Source: Diphasiastrum complanatum (Eukaryota > Streptophyta > Lycopodiopsida > Lycopodiales > Lycopodiaceae). From it: a stretch of 64,000 nucleotides of DNA. The notes beneath the pieces were generated by a model. It was not told the origin of the DNA. It was given only the letters and a program-made list of their open reading frames with translations, and searched no databases. The stretch's first letter is position 1. Every line of letters starts with the position of its first letter. Shown here piece by piece: positions 12,250-23,549 of the stretch. The translations under genes and the position numbers were made by a program. The DNA lies in NCBI GenBank assembly GCA_029204225.1, contig CM055100.1:18526244-18590243 (forward strand), given 5' to 3'.

Positions 12250-12352
12250 AGGGGGGGGGAGGTCAGGCTCCGAGGCCCTTCCGGATGCGCCCGAGAGCGG
12301 AGGCCCGAGGGCGCATAGCCTTCCGCGGGCGGAAGGGCCGAGGAGCCTGACC
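12250..12352. repeat. GC-rich inverted repeat
   Basis: A strongly GC-rich block in AT-rich surroundings. AGGTCAGGCTCC with GGCCCTTCCG at its left end is mirrored by CGGAAGGGCC and GGAGCCTGACCTT at its right end. GGATGCGCCC pairs with GGGCGCAT in the interior. A second small stem of T-run and A-run follows at about 12408-12445. This could be a foldback or MITE end. No target duplication was identified. Confidence 0.55.
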
Positions 12353-12539
12353 TTCCCTTGTGTGAAATCTATTTTCACATTTTTTTTTCTTTGTTTTTTT
12401 CGAGGTAAATTTTTTTTACATGGAGGTGCGTGTAAAAAAAATTTGCCCACATATTAGTTCTGTGAGGCGCTCAGTTTTCTTTGTAAAAATTTGGAAACTG
12501 ATTTTACAGGCTGCTTTTATTTTAAAGAGCATCAACAAA

Positions 12540-13830
12540 GCTAAGGGCAGGAGTGACAATTGAAGGTAGGGGGAGAAGACCTTTGGGGTTGAGGAATATT
12601 ATTAGGGGCGCTGATGAAAGGAGCGACAAATGTAGTCCTGTCAATGAAAGGGGTTGAACTAAGGGTCCTGCTAGAAAGATGAGCAGAAGCTATCTTATCA
12701 CGCCTGAAAAAGGCACAGCCGTGAGAGTGACTAGCCATTATAGAAAAAGAACCAGAAACCAAGATGAATACTGAAGAAAAAAGAAAAACAAGTGTTTAAA
12801 AACACTATTGAAAGAAGGAGGCAGGCCAAAGTTTGTGTATAGGAACACATTAAAAGAAAAGGCATAAACTCTTTGAGAAACAGTCAAGTTGTGTGTTTAA
12901 AAACACAAACAGAGACAAGGCAGAAGAGAGGGAAGTTTTAGGTGTTAAGGTCAGTAGGGGTGGAAGTAGAGATGGGGCCTAAATCACCATGTAAAAAGGC
13001 ATAGGAAAGGAAGTTAGTCTCTCTAGAGGAAAGGCCAAGTTCAACTTTGAGTCGAGAAAGACTGAGGGACTAGATAGACTCCATAATGTGATTCCAGGTG
13101 ACTAGGCCTTTACAAGTAAAACTACGACACAATCTGTTTTCAATCATAGCCAACGGTTTGGAGTTAATAGTTATAGCCTTCGAGAACCAAAGAGACTCAA
13201 GTAGAGAGATGGAGCTCCCACCTATCCAGTAGTATGTGAGCTCTCTCATAGAGAAATAAACCTAAATAAATAGATTTGAATAGAGGAGGAAGGGAAATGG
13301 GGGAAAGAGCGAGTAAACTCAAGAAAATAAGAATGAGGGATATGGTCACCAATCGAAGGAAGGGGAGGGCATTAGAGTCCGGGGTTGCGAACAAGAGAAA
13401 ATGGCATGGGGGATACATCTGTAGAGGCGAGAGAGCGAGGTGGTAGAGGGGTCAAGAAGCCCAAGCCCTCCCAGCTTTTTGGGAGTTGTACATATATCCT
13501 AGTTAAGAAAATTGTGCCCGTTGTTCTAGAGGAATTTCCTGAAAATCTTGGCTATGGAAAGGGAAAACGAAGGGGGAAGAGACTTTTGCATCTAATTTTC
13601 TCTATGATCTAGTTGAAACGATCTTTATTGGAAAGGGAAGCTCCAAGAGGAAAACCGAGGTATCTAAAGATAGTACCATGGGGAAGGACATTAAGTCCAA
13701 GGTCTTGGCACCATACATGAGGAATATAATGAGAGAGAACAATAATATCAGATTTCTGAAAATTGATCGAAGAGCCAGAGAAGTTTTTGGCCATATTTGC
13801 TTTGTAATGGAGTTGTTTCAAACATACCAT
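12540..13830 (-). pseudogene. LINE reverse transcriptase remnant
   Basis: Degenerate 3' part of a non-LTR retrotransposon ORF2. At 13790-13640 the peptide has FQKSDIIVLSHYIP and GTIFRYLGFPLGASLSNKDR, the conserved region after the catalytic core of plant L1-type RTs. Further left, VQLPKSWEGLGFL fits the PKxxGGLGxL motif of the LINE thumb region, and SFTCKGLVTWNHIM (near 13110) fits the tail. There are many stops. The RT catalytic motif is not present. Confidence 0.55.
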
Positions 13831-13839
13831 ATTACATCA

Positions 13840-16088
13840 AATGCAGTGATTGAGACAAGAGCCATTAAAAGAATCTTGTGACTATAGACATATAAATGAT
13901 TGAATGTAGTTATTCTTTGTTTCCACCTGGGTATTGTAGTTACTCCTATAATCATATTCTCACTTTGCAAAATGGAGAAACATGTCAAGAAAGTAGAATT
14001 TGTGAACATTCACCAAAAATATCTTCTATGTGAGTATCACACAAAAAAGTGACACAAGGGAGGAGATGTTTTGACGACTTTCACTCCTTTAGATCCAAAT
14101 TTATCAAAAGGGCCTTCAAACTTGAGTAAGCAAGACATGAGATTTTTTAAGGCCTTTGGGTCAAAGTTTTGTATATAAGATATGAATTGTGACATTGATG
14201 ATGACAGATATTGTCTAACTACAAAAACTAAAAGAAATACAATAGAGTAATGCTATATTTGGCACATGGATTATCATGGAGGTTATTATCTCCCATGCAC
14301 CTTATGTGCACACAAACACAAGGTGTATTTGGGATTGCAAATGTGGAAGACAAGGTATCCAATTCATTTGTGGTATATCTCAAACAATAATTGTTTAATT
14401 TGTAAATAGTTACTCAAAAATCCAAATACACTTCCATTGTTTGAAAATAGTGACTTCAAATGCACAACATCAAAACAAAAGATATGGCTAAGTTATTGTC
14501 ACTGAGACTTGACCTGAATATAATGAAACAAGAATTTCAAAAATGTTTGTGAATCCAATTAGAGAGCACTTTGGCATATCAATATGTTGCCAAAATATGA
14601 TATCATTTGTTTTTTTTTTTTTCAATATGAAACAATAGACATGCAAATTATATCACCAAATTCCAATATGCTTGTTATGACTCGTGGGTAAGGTTTGTTG
14701 AGTTAAGTTTCAATCCTCATAAGTAGGAGTGGTAGTGGCTTTGGCTCTTGTAAATATTACGAGCACATGTAGCTCATAACAATCTTTGCACATTTAAGAA
14801 AACAAATAGTCAATTGGCAAGATATACAAATATATGTTTTTTCCAACACTATTGATTTAGTAAAGATCCCCCAAAAGTGCTTTAGACGACACATTATGAG
14901 GGTCTACCCTTGTAAACAATATCTCCATTCTTTGGTGCCATTAAGTTTGGATTGTGATATACCGATCAACAATTACTCTTGATTCAAGAGTATTAGTCTA
15001 GTCATGTGATTGAAGACTACCAAGCCATAGTCCACAATTAAAGTACCTCAAAATACAAGCTAGTACATAGCCCAAGCTTACACTTTTGAGCCATGCCCAC
15101 ACACATCCAACATTTATTAAATGCAAGCACCATGAATTAGTACAGAGTGTCAAGAGATACAAGTAACACTGGCCATGATACACACCAGAAAGCCACTCTA
15201 GATTGGATAATATTCAACTCAAGTTAACAAGCCAAGGTAGCACAAAGCTAAGGCACTACATTCAAAAGCACCTCCTCTCAAAAAGAGAAGGACATGCATG
15301 CAACATCCAATAATTGTTGTTTGTAAAAAGAGAGCCATCAAGTAAAAATGTGGGTGATGATCCAAAATAAATATTACCATGTAAAGAGGACACAATTTGA
15401 AGTGATTTTGAATGAATGAGCCAAGTTTCCGATAAAAATGAATATGCAAGACTCCAAATCACATCATGTTTCTCCTTTTAGCATATGGAAAGAAAAAGGT
15501 CACCCTAACAAGTTCGTTTTCAACTTGTCAAGTATAACACACACAACCATTTTCACAAAATGTAACAATAATAATATGAAAAGTGTCCTACATCTGAATA
15601 TAACCATTTACATAACCTTTCCTTTAAAGTATATGCACTACATTGTATTTATAAAAAAATTCTCGTTGTTGTATAAGATACACATATTTCCAAGCCCTAA
15701 GTATCTTGTCAAATCAAATTGAATTTGTCATAAGATTTTCAAAACAAGAAGTGATCTAGAAAGTACCACAATTGACACATTTCATCCTCATATTATCCCA
15801 AAATATTAAGCGGCCCTTGAATAGTTCTTCATTTCCAATTATAGCACATTAGCATAGTTAGCATGTGGCCTAAAAATAATCTTGATATCTAGAGTCTTTT
15901 TTTTTCTTTAACAAGAAGACTTAGATTTGAAGCATTCATATCACTATCGTCATGCAAACAAGTGCACATATATACAATCAAGAAGTCAAAACTAGTAATC
16001 AGCGTATTATTAAAATTTAAAGTGTCTTATTTGTTTTTTCCCAATATCAATTTAGTTTTGTCATCAAAGTAATTCCCAAAATGACTGA
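13840..16088. other. AT-rich spacer, no gene seen
   Basis: More than 2 kb without a recognisable coding or mobile feature on either strand. Open stretches such as 14998-15183 and 15219-15462 (-) or 15438-15722 (+) have low-complexity translations and no domain. Confidence 0.5.
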
Positions 16089-16089
16089 A

Positions 16090-16170
<81 letters not shown>

Positions 16171-16190
16171 AGGAGGGGGGTGGGGGGTGT
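16090..16190. repeat. (GT)n(GA)n compound microsatellite
   Basis: About 14 GT units followed by about 22 GA units, then a G-rich run. Likely polymorphic. Confidence 0.95.
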
Positions 16191-16889
16191 CTCTCCTAGT
16201 GACGCATGCTTGGTGAAAGTTTGAGTGTTACAGAGGTTACAAATAGTGGTACTTATGCCAAAGTCTTGCTAAATAATAGAAACAAAACCTTTGTAAGTAA
16301 AAGACGCCATGGAAAAACTTAAAGGCGAATCCAATATAATACGTAGTTGCATAACGTCTTCAACAAATGTAAAGGATTCCTTTGCAGTGTGCCCTCGTAT
16401 TTATTAAGTGAATTAATTTGTGAAAGATAGGTATTACGGTTTGAGGTCATGAAAAGTGTTGAAGGGCTATTACAAAATGGCTCATAAACTATTATAAAAC
16501 ATGCAATAAGAAAGAGTTGATCCCTACTTACGGAGGGAGAGAGAAAATGGGTGGTTCCACATTTGGGAAAAGAGAGAATAGACAGAGAGAAGTCAAGTAA
16601 TGTCTTGTTGAAAGAGATTTGGAATACAAAGCTCTACTATAATTCCAAAGCAAAAGATGTACTCCTAATGGCCTCACCATAACGATGAGATCATTCCCCA
16701 GCTATAAAATTGATTCTCCAGTACAAAAACTCCTTCCTTGATCTAGCTTTAAGTGATGAATTTTTTATTCCAGAAAGTATTATGCAGGCTCTGTACAAAT
16801 GACCAATAAACTGATTGTTAAGAAACTGCTATATTTTTCTGCAAGAGTGCATAATTGTACATCAGTTCTAGGCTCTGATCAGAGGAAGC

Positions 16890-17363
16890 TCACTCACAGG
16901 GCAGCAAAACGGGCTCCAATTCTGGCCAGGACAGATCTTCCTCATCACCATCCTCGTAGTCGATATGATACCATCTATTCTCAGCATCATATGCTGTCAC
17001 TTCACCCATATAATTTTTCCTTCCGAATTTTTTCTTCATTTTGCGGCCTTTCAAACCCTCACCTGCTCCTCTGCTCTCTGCTTTTTGACCTTGCTCTTCT
17101 ATCTCATCCACCAGCTGCTCTGTGCCTTTCTCATTCTGCTGTTCATCCTTGTTCTTTTCGTCTTCTATTTTGCATGCTTTCACCTGTTCAGAACCTTCTA
17201 AAACGATTAAACATTGGACTTGTATGCCCAAGGGAGCTCCATCCACAGCACCGATCGGCTCCCCTTCCGCAGCAGAAACATTCACTGATGCAATGGATCT
17301 GATTTGCACAGGACCTCCGGGTTCCTCTTTGCTTGTAAGATTTGTTTCTTTGTCGGCAGCCAT
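16890..17363 (-). CDS. Small Tudor-like domain protein
   Basis: An uninterrupted 157-residue reading frame starts MAADKETNLTSKEEPGG and ends PVLLPCE. Residues 1-60 are low-complexity, 61-100 are charged and probably helical (EDEKNKDEQQNEKGTEQL), and 101-115 are basic (KGRKMKKKFGRK). Residues 112-155 form a Tudor-like module: NYMGEVTAYDAENRWYHIDY followed by EDGDEEDLSWPELEP. This GxVxxYD..xxWYxIxYEDGDxEDLxxxEL pattern occurs in plant chromatin proteins that bind modified histone tails, so a nuclear reader or adaptor role is inferred. No other domain is present. The start is the first Met of the frame. Neighbours are unrelated repeats. An intronless retrocopy is possible but the frame is intact. 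Confidence 0.7.
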   Translation of the reverse strand: MAADKETNLTSKEEPGGPVQIRSIASVNVSAAEGEPIGAVDGAPLGIQVQCLIVLEGSEQVKACKIEDEKNKDEQQNEKGTEQLVDEIEEQGQKAESRGAGEGLKGRKMKKKFGRKNYMGEVTAYDAENRWYHIDYEDGDEEDLSWPELEPVLLPCE

Positions 17364-18639
17364 TTTATGATTGAAGAACCGGTTGCTACAATGTCAGCAA
17401 AAATAGCTCAACGCTGCAAAGTTTCACCACTTGAATGTCTTGGAAGTTTAGAAAAGCATAGACGACGTTAATAAACATCCCATTAGATCTCCAAGACTGT
17501 AAATAAAGATCTGGCACCAAAAAATGGGGAAAGATTCCAATTAGTGAGCATAATTTGAAATGAACTTGATTTTATAAAAGTTTAGTCCAAATTCCATCAG
17601 CTCAAAGTATAGATACTCAACTTTACGGCACGCACAACCAGAAGACAGAGGATAGACAATAGTGTATGGACGGCTTACAGTAATAAACTGCTTCAGATTA
17701 ACTTCTGAAAATATAATAAGCGAGAATAGATCTTCGACGAGCATTCACAGCCTAACAACGAACTCACTACTACTAGCTTTAATTTCTCATCTCTGTTATA
17801 TTAATCAAAATATTCAAGCCAGCTTTAATAGTACTTCAAATCTGCTTTACAAGAAAGTTTTCCTCATAAGTTTCTATGGTCAACTTCTCATATTAAAAGT
17901 AGACAAATTTTCCAGTGATAGAGGACAATGTCCTAGTGTCCATTATGATATATATTATAGTATTAAATCCTCCAGCTCGTTGCTTCGTATAGAACTCTTT
18001 TCAACGTACGCCGATCCTGTACACCACGTATAAAGCTAAATAATATCAAAGGAAGAGTTCTAAAAACCCTTGAAATCTTCAGTGCAAGGATGCAAAGATA
18101 GCGCTTTAATAAACAAATACCGATCTGTTCGACAACAATGCCTGAAAAGCATCCCTGTAGAATTGAGACTTTCATATGGCATCTCCGAAATACTTTAAGC
18201 TCGAAGACTATCAACTCACAAGCCTTTAGATATACACTTCTGTTTCGGGTGCAACATGAAACGTAGACAATTGATACCAGATAATCTTTCATGATGCCTT
18301 AAACTTAAAACAATTTTGCAATCTGAATATGATTTGACTCCATTTGACGCAGTTGCTCCTGCCTGCGTTGTTCCGCTTGTCCTTCAAAAGTCGATACCAA
18401 ATCCTAGGCAGAATTGAGGCTTCATAGCATCTCTCTCAAATTCCAACGCAACCTTATAAAAATGGTAAACATACTAAATAGACAATCAAAACCAGATAAT
18501 CTTCTATACCTTTTCTCCCACAAGCCAAACAAGACTAAATTCGCTTTGATAATCTGAAAATTATCGGATCTATATGAAGCAATTGCTCCTGCCTCAGTTG
18601 TTTTGCTCGTCCTTCATAAATCTATAAACAATCCAAACA
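17364..18639. other. Upstream region of the Tudor-like gene
   Basis: No clear gene. Part of it (about 18130-18300) is duplicated at about 18390-18520, sharing AGAATTGAG.CTTCATA and AACCAGATAATCTT. GCTCCTGCC followed by GTCCTTCA also occurs twice (near 18355 and 18585). The promoter and 5' UTR of the minus-strand Tudor-like gene should lie at its left end, but I see no definite promoter motif. Confidence 0.4.
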
Positions 18640-18935
18640 CAAGATCTTTGCAAATGTACTCTGATTTTGTGTCCAGCAATCAATCTAAGAACAATCTGGG
18701 CACATGCTCTTTGCAAATGTACTCTGATTTTGTGTCCAATCCATGAACAATCTGAGCACATGATCTTTGCAAACTTACTCTGATTTTGTGGCCAGCAATC
18801 AATCTATGAACAATCCGATCACATGATCTTCGCAAATGTACTCTGATTTTGTATCCAGCAATCAATCTATGAACGATCCGAGCACATGATCTTTGCAAAT
18901 TTACTCTGATTTTGTGTCCAGCAATCAATCTTTAA
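18640..18935. repeat. 63-bp tandem repeat, about five copies
   Basis: TTTGCAAATGTACTCTGATT recurs near 18648, 18711, 18768, 18831 and 18894, with spacings of 63, 57, 63 and 63 bases. Because 63 is a multiple of three, the minus strand stays open at 18680-18928 and encodes 19-21-residue repeats such as RSCARIVHRLIAGYKIRV. There is no other sign that it is a gene. Confidence 0.85.
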
Positions 18936-19119
18936 GCTGCATCGCATCAATCTAACCAACAAATATATCCATACCAGATTATTTTGCCAGCTTGGATCGT
19001 AAGTTGAAGCTCTCATCCGTTGTGGGTTGGCTTCATTCAACTCATCAGCTAGAAAAGAAAGTTTGTTAACTTTCCATATCCAAGTTCCACCTTACCAAAT
19101 CAACATGGGCATGGCCATG

Positions 19120-19325
19120 TCTTAAGGAAGGAGCCCCACAAACAGCGATTGAACCCAACCCACCCACAAAGAGCTTCCCCAAATCCTAGGAAACCCCACC
19201 AATTTTTTTTGAAAAAAACAAATGACTATTCTGCTTTTTAAGTTGTTCAAAAACTGGGCAGAATAGTCACCAAGTACCATTACGTATCGAGGAAGGAGCC
19301 CACAAAGAGCAATTGAACCCAACTA
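19120..19325. repeat. Short direct duplication
   Basis: AAGGAAGGAGCCC followed by GATTGAACCCAAC occurs at about 19123-19160, and again as GAGGAAGGAGCCC with AATTGAACCCAAC at about 19290-19322. The two copies flank an A/T-rich stretch just upstream of Copia element C. Confidence 0.6.
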
Positions 19326-19339
19326 GTGATGATCTCCAC

Positions 19340-20182
19340 ACAACCCGACCTCACTCTTCAAAAGGTGATCTGTCATCTTCTTCAAGAAGAAATGCGGAGA
19401 AAGACCAGTGGCATGTCCATCAAAGATTAATCAATGGCCCTGTACACCAAGAAGAAAGACTATTCCAAGGACAAGAATCAAGTGCAGCAGCAGCAACAGC
19501 AGAAGCCTCACACTCAAGGTGAGAATAGTGGATCGTGCAAGAAGCTTTCTGCAGATATTGCAAGAGAGCCAATCATGACATCAAAGAGTGTCGTATTCGC
19601 ATCTACAATGAGGCAAAGAAGCAACAACAACAACAACCAGATTCTTCCAATGCGGCAGAATTCAAGGAGCAAGATACACATTTGTTAATGGCTTACAACA
19701 ATGGCAACGAAGACCACGATAGCTGGTACCTAGACAACAGCGCTACCCAACACATGGCCTCTCGCAAGGAATGGTTTACCGAGTATGTAGCTTACAACAA
19801 AGATCAATTCATCTACCTTGGAGATTCAAGCACCATACGCGTGCATGGCAAAGGGACAATCAAGATCGCGTCAAAAAATGACCTTTCTATTTATGTCACC
19901 AATGTTCTTCACGTACCTCAGTTGTCAAAGAACCTATTGTCAGTTTTTAAGATGACTGATGATGACTACACTGTTACTTTCTCATCTGAACAGTGTACAA
20001 TCTTCGATGAAGATACTACTTTGACTAGATGCACCAGAGTCGGAAATCTTTACGTACTCTCTAATTCAGTTGCATTAGCTAGCATCTCTCATGAAAATGT
20101 AAACGATAATGTTATTATGTGGCATAGTCGATTTGGACACGTAAATACAACATCCTTTCCTATATGCATTGTAATAATTTAG
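19340..20182 (+). pseudogene. Copia element C: gag end, protease, pre-integrase
   Basis: The 5' part of a Copia polyprotein with its capsid N-terminus missing. A gag remnant has ALYTKKKDYSKDKNQ and a CAG-coded Gln run near 19485. The zinc knuckle CRYCKRANHDIKEC lies at 19541-19582. The aspartic protease region begins DSWYLDNSATQHM (about 19722) and continues with YLGDSSTIRVHGKGTI and LHVPQLSKNLLSV. Here the usual catalytic D-S/T-G appears as DNSAT, typical of Copia. The GAG-pre-integrase motif MWHSRFGHVN is near 20118. Frame changes near 19500 and a stop at 20180 break it. Confidence 0.85.
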
Positions 20183-20189
20183 TTGATGG

Positions 20190-20999
20190 ATTACATTTCC
20201 TTTTTTCATTGGATAGGAAATGATTATCTTGTGAATCATGCATCTATGGGAAGCATTCTAGAAGCAAGTTTCCCAAATCACATTCCATCAAAACAAAGCA
20301 TGTATTGGATCTTGTACATAGCGATCTTTGTGGTCCAATGCCAACTCCATCCTTAGAAGATGCAATCTATTTTATCACTTTCATAGATGATTATTCTAAA
20401 TGGTCTACAGTCATGTTCATTAAGCACAAATCAGAAGCCTTTGAATGCTTCAAGAGATTCAAGGCCATGGCTGAGACACAAACGTCTACAAAAGTGAAAG
20501 CACTCCGAACTAATGGTGGTGGCGAATACCTCTCAACGAGATGTCCAACTACATGGCTGAACATGGTATTAGAAGACGGTTCACCACTTCCTATTCACCT
20601 CAATAGAACGGGATTGTAGAAAGGAAGAATTGAATCCTTCTCAACTCAGCCAGATCCATGCTACATCAAGTGCACCTACCTGCGAAGTTCTGGGCAGAAG
20701 CCACAGCCTATTACGTACAGAACAGATCCAGCACCAAAGCCGTCAACAACAAAACTCCTTATGAAGTTTGGCATGGACACAAGCCTAGTGTCAACCATTT
20801 AAAAATATTTGGTTGTATATGTTTTGTTCACATTCCTAAACAGCTTAAGAAGAAGCTGGATAAAAGGACAAATAAATGTATTTTCATTGGCTATCTTGAT
20901 GAACATAAAGCTTATAAAGTTTATGATCCGTCCACCAATGTAGTATTTGTCTCTAGGAATGTAATATTTCAAGAACATACATACTATGATTTCAAATAA
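20190..20999 (+). pseudogene. Copia element C: integrase
   Basis: Integrase core of the same element. The first catalytic Asp is in HSDLCGPM and FIDDYSKWS follows. The region with the second catalytic Asp reads RTNGGGEYL, where the family has RSDxGGEY, so Asp is replaced by Asn. VERKN supplies the Glu near 20608, followed by a stop. The rest (FWAEATAYYVQNRSSTKA, TPYEVWHGHKPSVNHLKIFG, CIFIGY) is open from 20658 to 20996. The lost Asp plus stops and frame changes mean integrase is inactive. Confidence 0.85.
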
Positions 21000-21374
21000 C
21001 CATTGATAGACGATGCTATGTCATTTCATCCTATTTTACGTAGCATGGAATCTTTCAACGATAATGTTTCTTCTATAGAACCTGCAGCTATAGCTACATA
21101 AGCTGAGCAGCCGACAGTACCTGTCATCAGACCAGACCAAGCCAACTCGAGCAGATCTGGAGAAATTCAAGAAGAAGCATCATCGCATCTTGGTCAACCA
21201 AACATCCGCAGCTCCTCACAGACTTGGACAGTTCTTGAGAGATATACACCTTAATCATTCTGGACTTCATCAAAAGAACCAGAAAGCCTATCCGAAGCAA
21301 TTAACTCCGAGAATGATGTGAAGCGGCATTAAAGCTATGGAAAGCGAGTACAACTCACTTTTGAAGAACCAGAA

Positions 21375-22230
21375 CTTGTCAATTTTCAGAGAAAAAGGAC
21401 AATTATGATTGTATTTATCAATCATTAAGAGTTATTGATTGCTTAATCCAAAGATCTATCAAGTTCTAGGTGTTAGATCTTGATCTAGATGCTTTACACT
21501 ATGATTTAATCAAGAGCAATAGATCAAATGATTAAAAACATGGATGAGCGGCCTCACACGTGTGGAGGACAGTACCAGTATGGCCTGTTTACAGAGAGTA
21601 AAGTACAAAAGCTTACAAATTCATTTCAATCATAAAAACTCAAGACAAATGTGGAAAATACAAGCAAGACTAGAATTTGCCAATGTCACATCAACTTCTC
21701 ATTGAATTGGTTGATCTCTTTATAGACCACGTACATCCATGACCTGCGTACTGTCCAGCAAGCCTTCACACGTGTGAGGAGTGCCTTTTCATCTAGATCC
21801 ACCAATAGGAGTCAAATATGATCCTTATCCAAAGTTGACTTTCTCACTCTAGCTAGAAACCAACAACTAGTCTCCACAAAAATAGGGATATTCCCTATAA
21901 AATAGGATCTAATGGAATCTTTATATCTTATCACTTACAAGCTTATCCACATGTGTGAATGGCAACTTGACGTGTGAATAATAACTCATTCACATGGAAG
22001 TGCAATCTATTTACATAAAGTTTGACCAAAATGACCAATTTCAAGATTCTACTCAAAGGTCAATTTCACACTTGTGTAGATCTAGCTAAAATCAATCTAA
22101 CTTAGTAAAAGTGACTTATGTACATTATTTCACACGTGGAAATAGGCTCCACATGTGTGAGATCTTACTATCAACATAGATCTTAAGATTAACATGCTAC
22201 ATTAACCAAGTTGAAAGTGGCAATTTCAAC
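21375..22230. mobile_element. Insertion splitting Copia element C
   Basis: Copia coding sequence stops after AMESEYNSLLKN (about 21337-21372) and resumes at TWTLVDFPTHKRVID (from about 22232), positions that are adjacent in intact Copia RT. The intervening 0.86 kb is non-coding. It begins near TGTCAATTTTC and ends GGCAATTTCAACA, TG...CA-like ends that suggest a solo LTR. It carries several CACACGTGTGAGG-type motifs shared with other leaders in this window. No clean target duplication could be matched. Confidence 0.6.
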
Positions 22231-22231
22231 A

Positions 22232-23547
22232 ACCTGGACACTAGTCGACTTCCCCACTCACAAGAGAGTTATTGACAACAAGTAGATCTTCAAGAAGAAG
22301 ATCAACTCTGATGGTTCCATTGCTAAATAGAAAGCATGACTAGTGGCTAAAGGATTCACTTAAGTCCAAGGAGTGCATTATCAAGAAATTTTCAGTCATG
22401 TTGTCAAGATGCAGTCAATCAAGACTCTGATTGCATTAGCAGCCGCAAAAGACCTTGAAATGTACCAAATGGATGTCAAGACAACATTTCTAAATGACAG
22501 CGTCGAGGAAGAGCTGTATACCTTCCAACCGAAAGGTTTTGAAGTCAAAGGCCAAGAGCACAAAGTGTGCAAGCTGCACAAAACAACTTACGGTCTAAAA
22601 CAGGCCGCAAGGGCATGGTTCGATAGAATTAACTCTTATCTCATTCAATTGGGATTTGCAAACAATTCAGTTGGCTGTAATGTGAAGCATATAGACACCA
22701 ATTCAGTTCACATAGCTCTTTATGTAGATGATGCATTTATTCTGTCTAACGACATTTATCTTCTGCACACTACTAAGAGTGATCGGTCAAAAGGATTTGA
22801 CATGACTGATTTAGGAGTTGTCCATTCTTTGCTAGGAATTCACATTACTAGAAATAGACCTCAGAAGAAGATCTATCTTAGCCAGCAAGCATATCTAAAA
22901 GGCAATTTACAGAAATTTCATATGTCTGATTGCAAATCTATTGATACTCCAATGGATCCAAGTATAGATTGACTAATCCTACTTGTGCTGATTTTGATAG
23001 TGAAGTACTCGACATAGCAAAGTACCCTTATCATTCACTCATAGGATCTTTGATGTGTGCAATGTTGTGTACTAGACCAGATTTAGCATACATTCTTAGC
23101 ACGTTAAGTCAATTCATGTCTAATCTTAGCATTAAAGAGAGTGATGAGATACATTCAGGGAAGTCTAGATCACATTTATGTTATGATGGAAATGCTATCG
23201 ACCCACTCATCCTGCGAGGCTACTTCGACTCAGATTGGGGAGAAACAGTCTCTACTAGAAAATCTACCTCCGGGTTCTATTTCTATATGGCAGGGGGACC
23301 GATTTCGTGGAACTCAAGGAAGCATAAATCAGTTGCGATTTCTTCAACAGAGGCAGAGTACATCGCAACATGTCAAGCTTCAAAAGAAACTGTATGGATC
23401 AAGTTATTACTTCACGACTTACATCACACTCAGTTCAATGCTACCACCATTCTGTGTGACAACTTGAGCTGTATTTCACTATCACTGAATCCTAGATTTC
23501 ATAGCAAATCCAAGCACATAGAAATCCAGTATCATTTCATTCCGGAG
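22232..23547 (+). pseudogene. Copia element C: reverse transcriptase and RNase H
   Basis: The RT starts VDFPTHKRVID, followed by several stops up to 22340. It then has MYQMDVKTTFLNDSVEEELY, the conserved KTTYGLKQAARAWFDRI and the catalytic LYVDDAFILS near 22720. RNase H follows in another frame with SLMCAMLCTRPDLAYIL, YFDSDWGETVSTRKSTSGF and SVAISSTEAEYIA, ending NPRFHSKSKHIEIQYHFI near 23540. The element synthesised cDNA in the past; stops and frame changes make it inactive now. No 3' LTR follows, because an inverted Copia fragment begins at about 23550. Confidence 0.85.
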
Positions 23548-23549
23548 AA

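Noticed and set aside
15438-15722. 94-codon plus-strand open frame
   Set aside because: Low-complexity translation without domain in AT-rich spacer.
16799-17302. Plus-strand open frame of 167 codons
   Set aside because: Antisense to the Tudor-like gene; its translation has no domain and the minus-strand frame carries the conserved module.
17662-18033. 123-codon plus-strand open frame
   Set aside because: No domain, AT-rich composition, no conserved start context; treated as chance.
18640-18935. CRISPR-like array
   Set aside because: Head-to-tail 63-bp units without unique spacers in a plant genome; a minisatellite.
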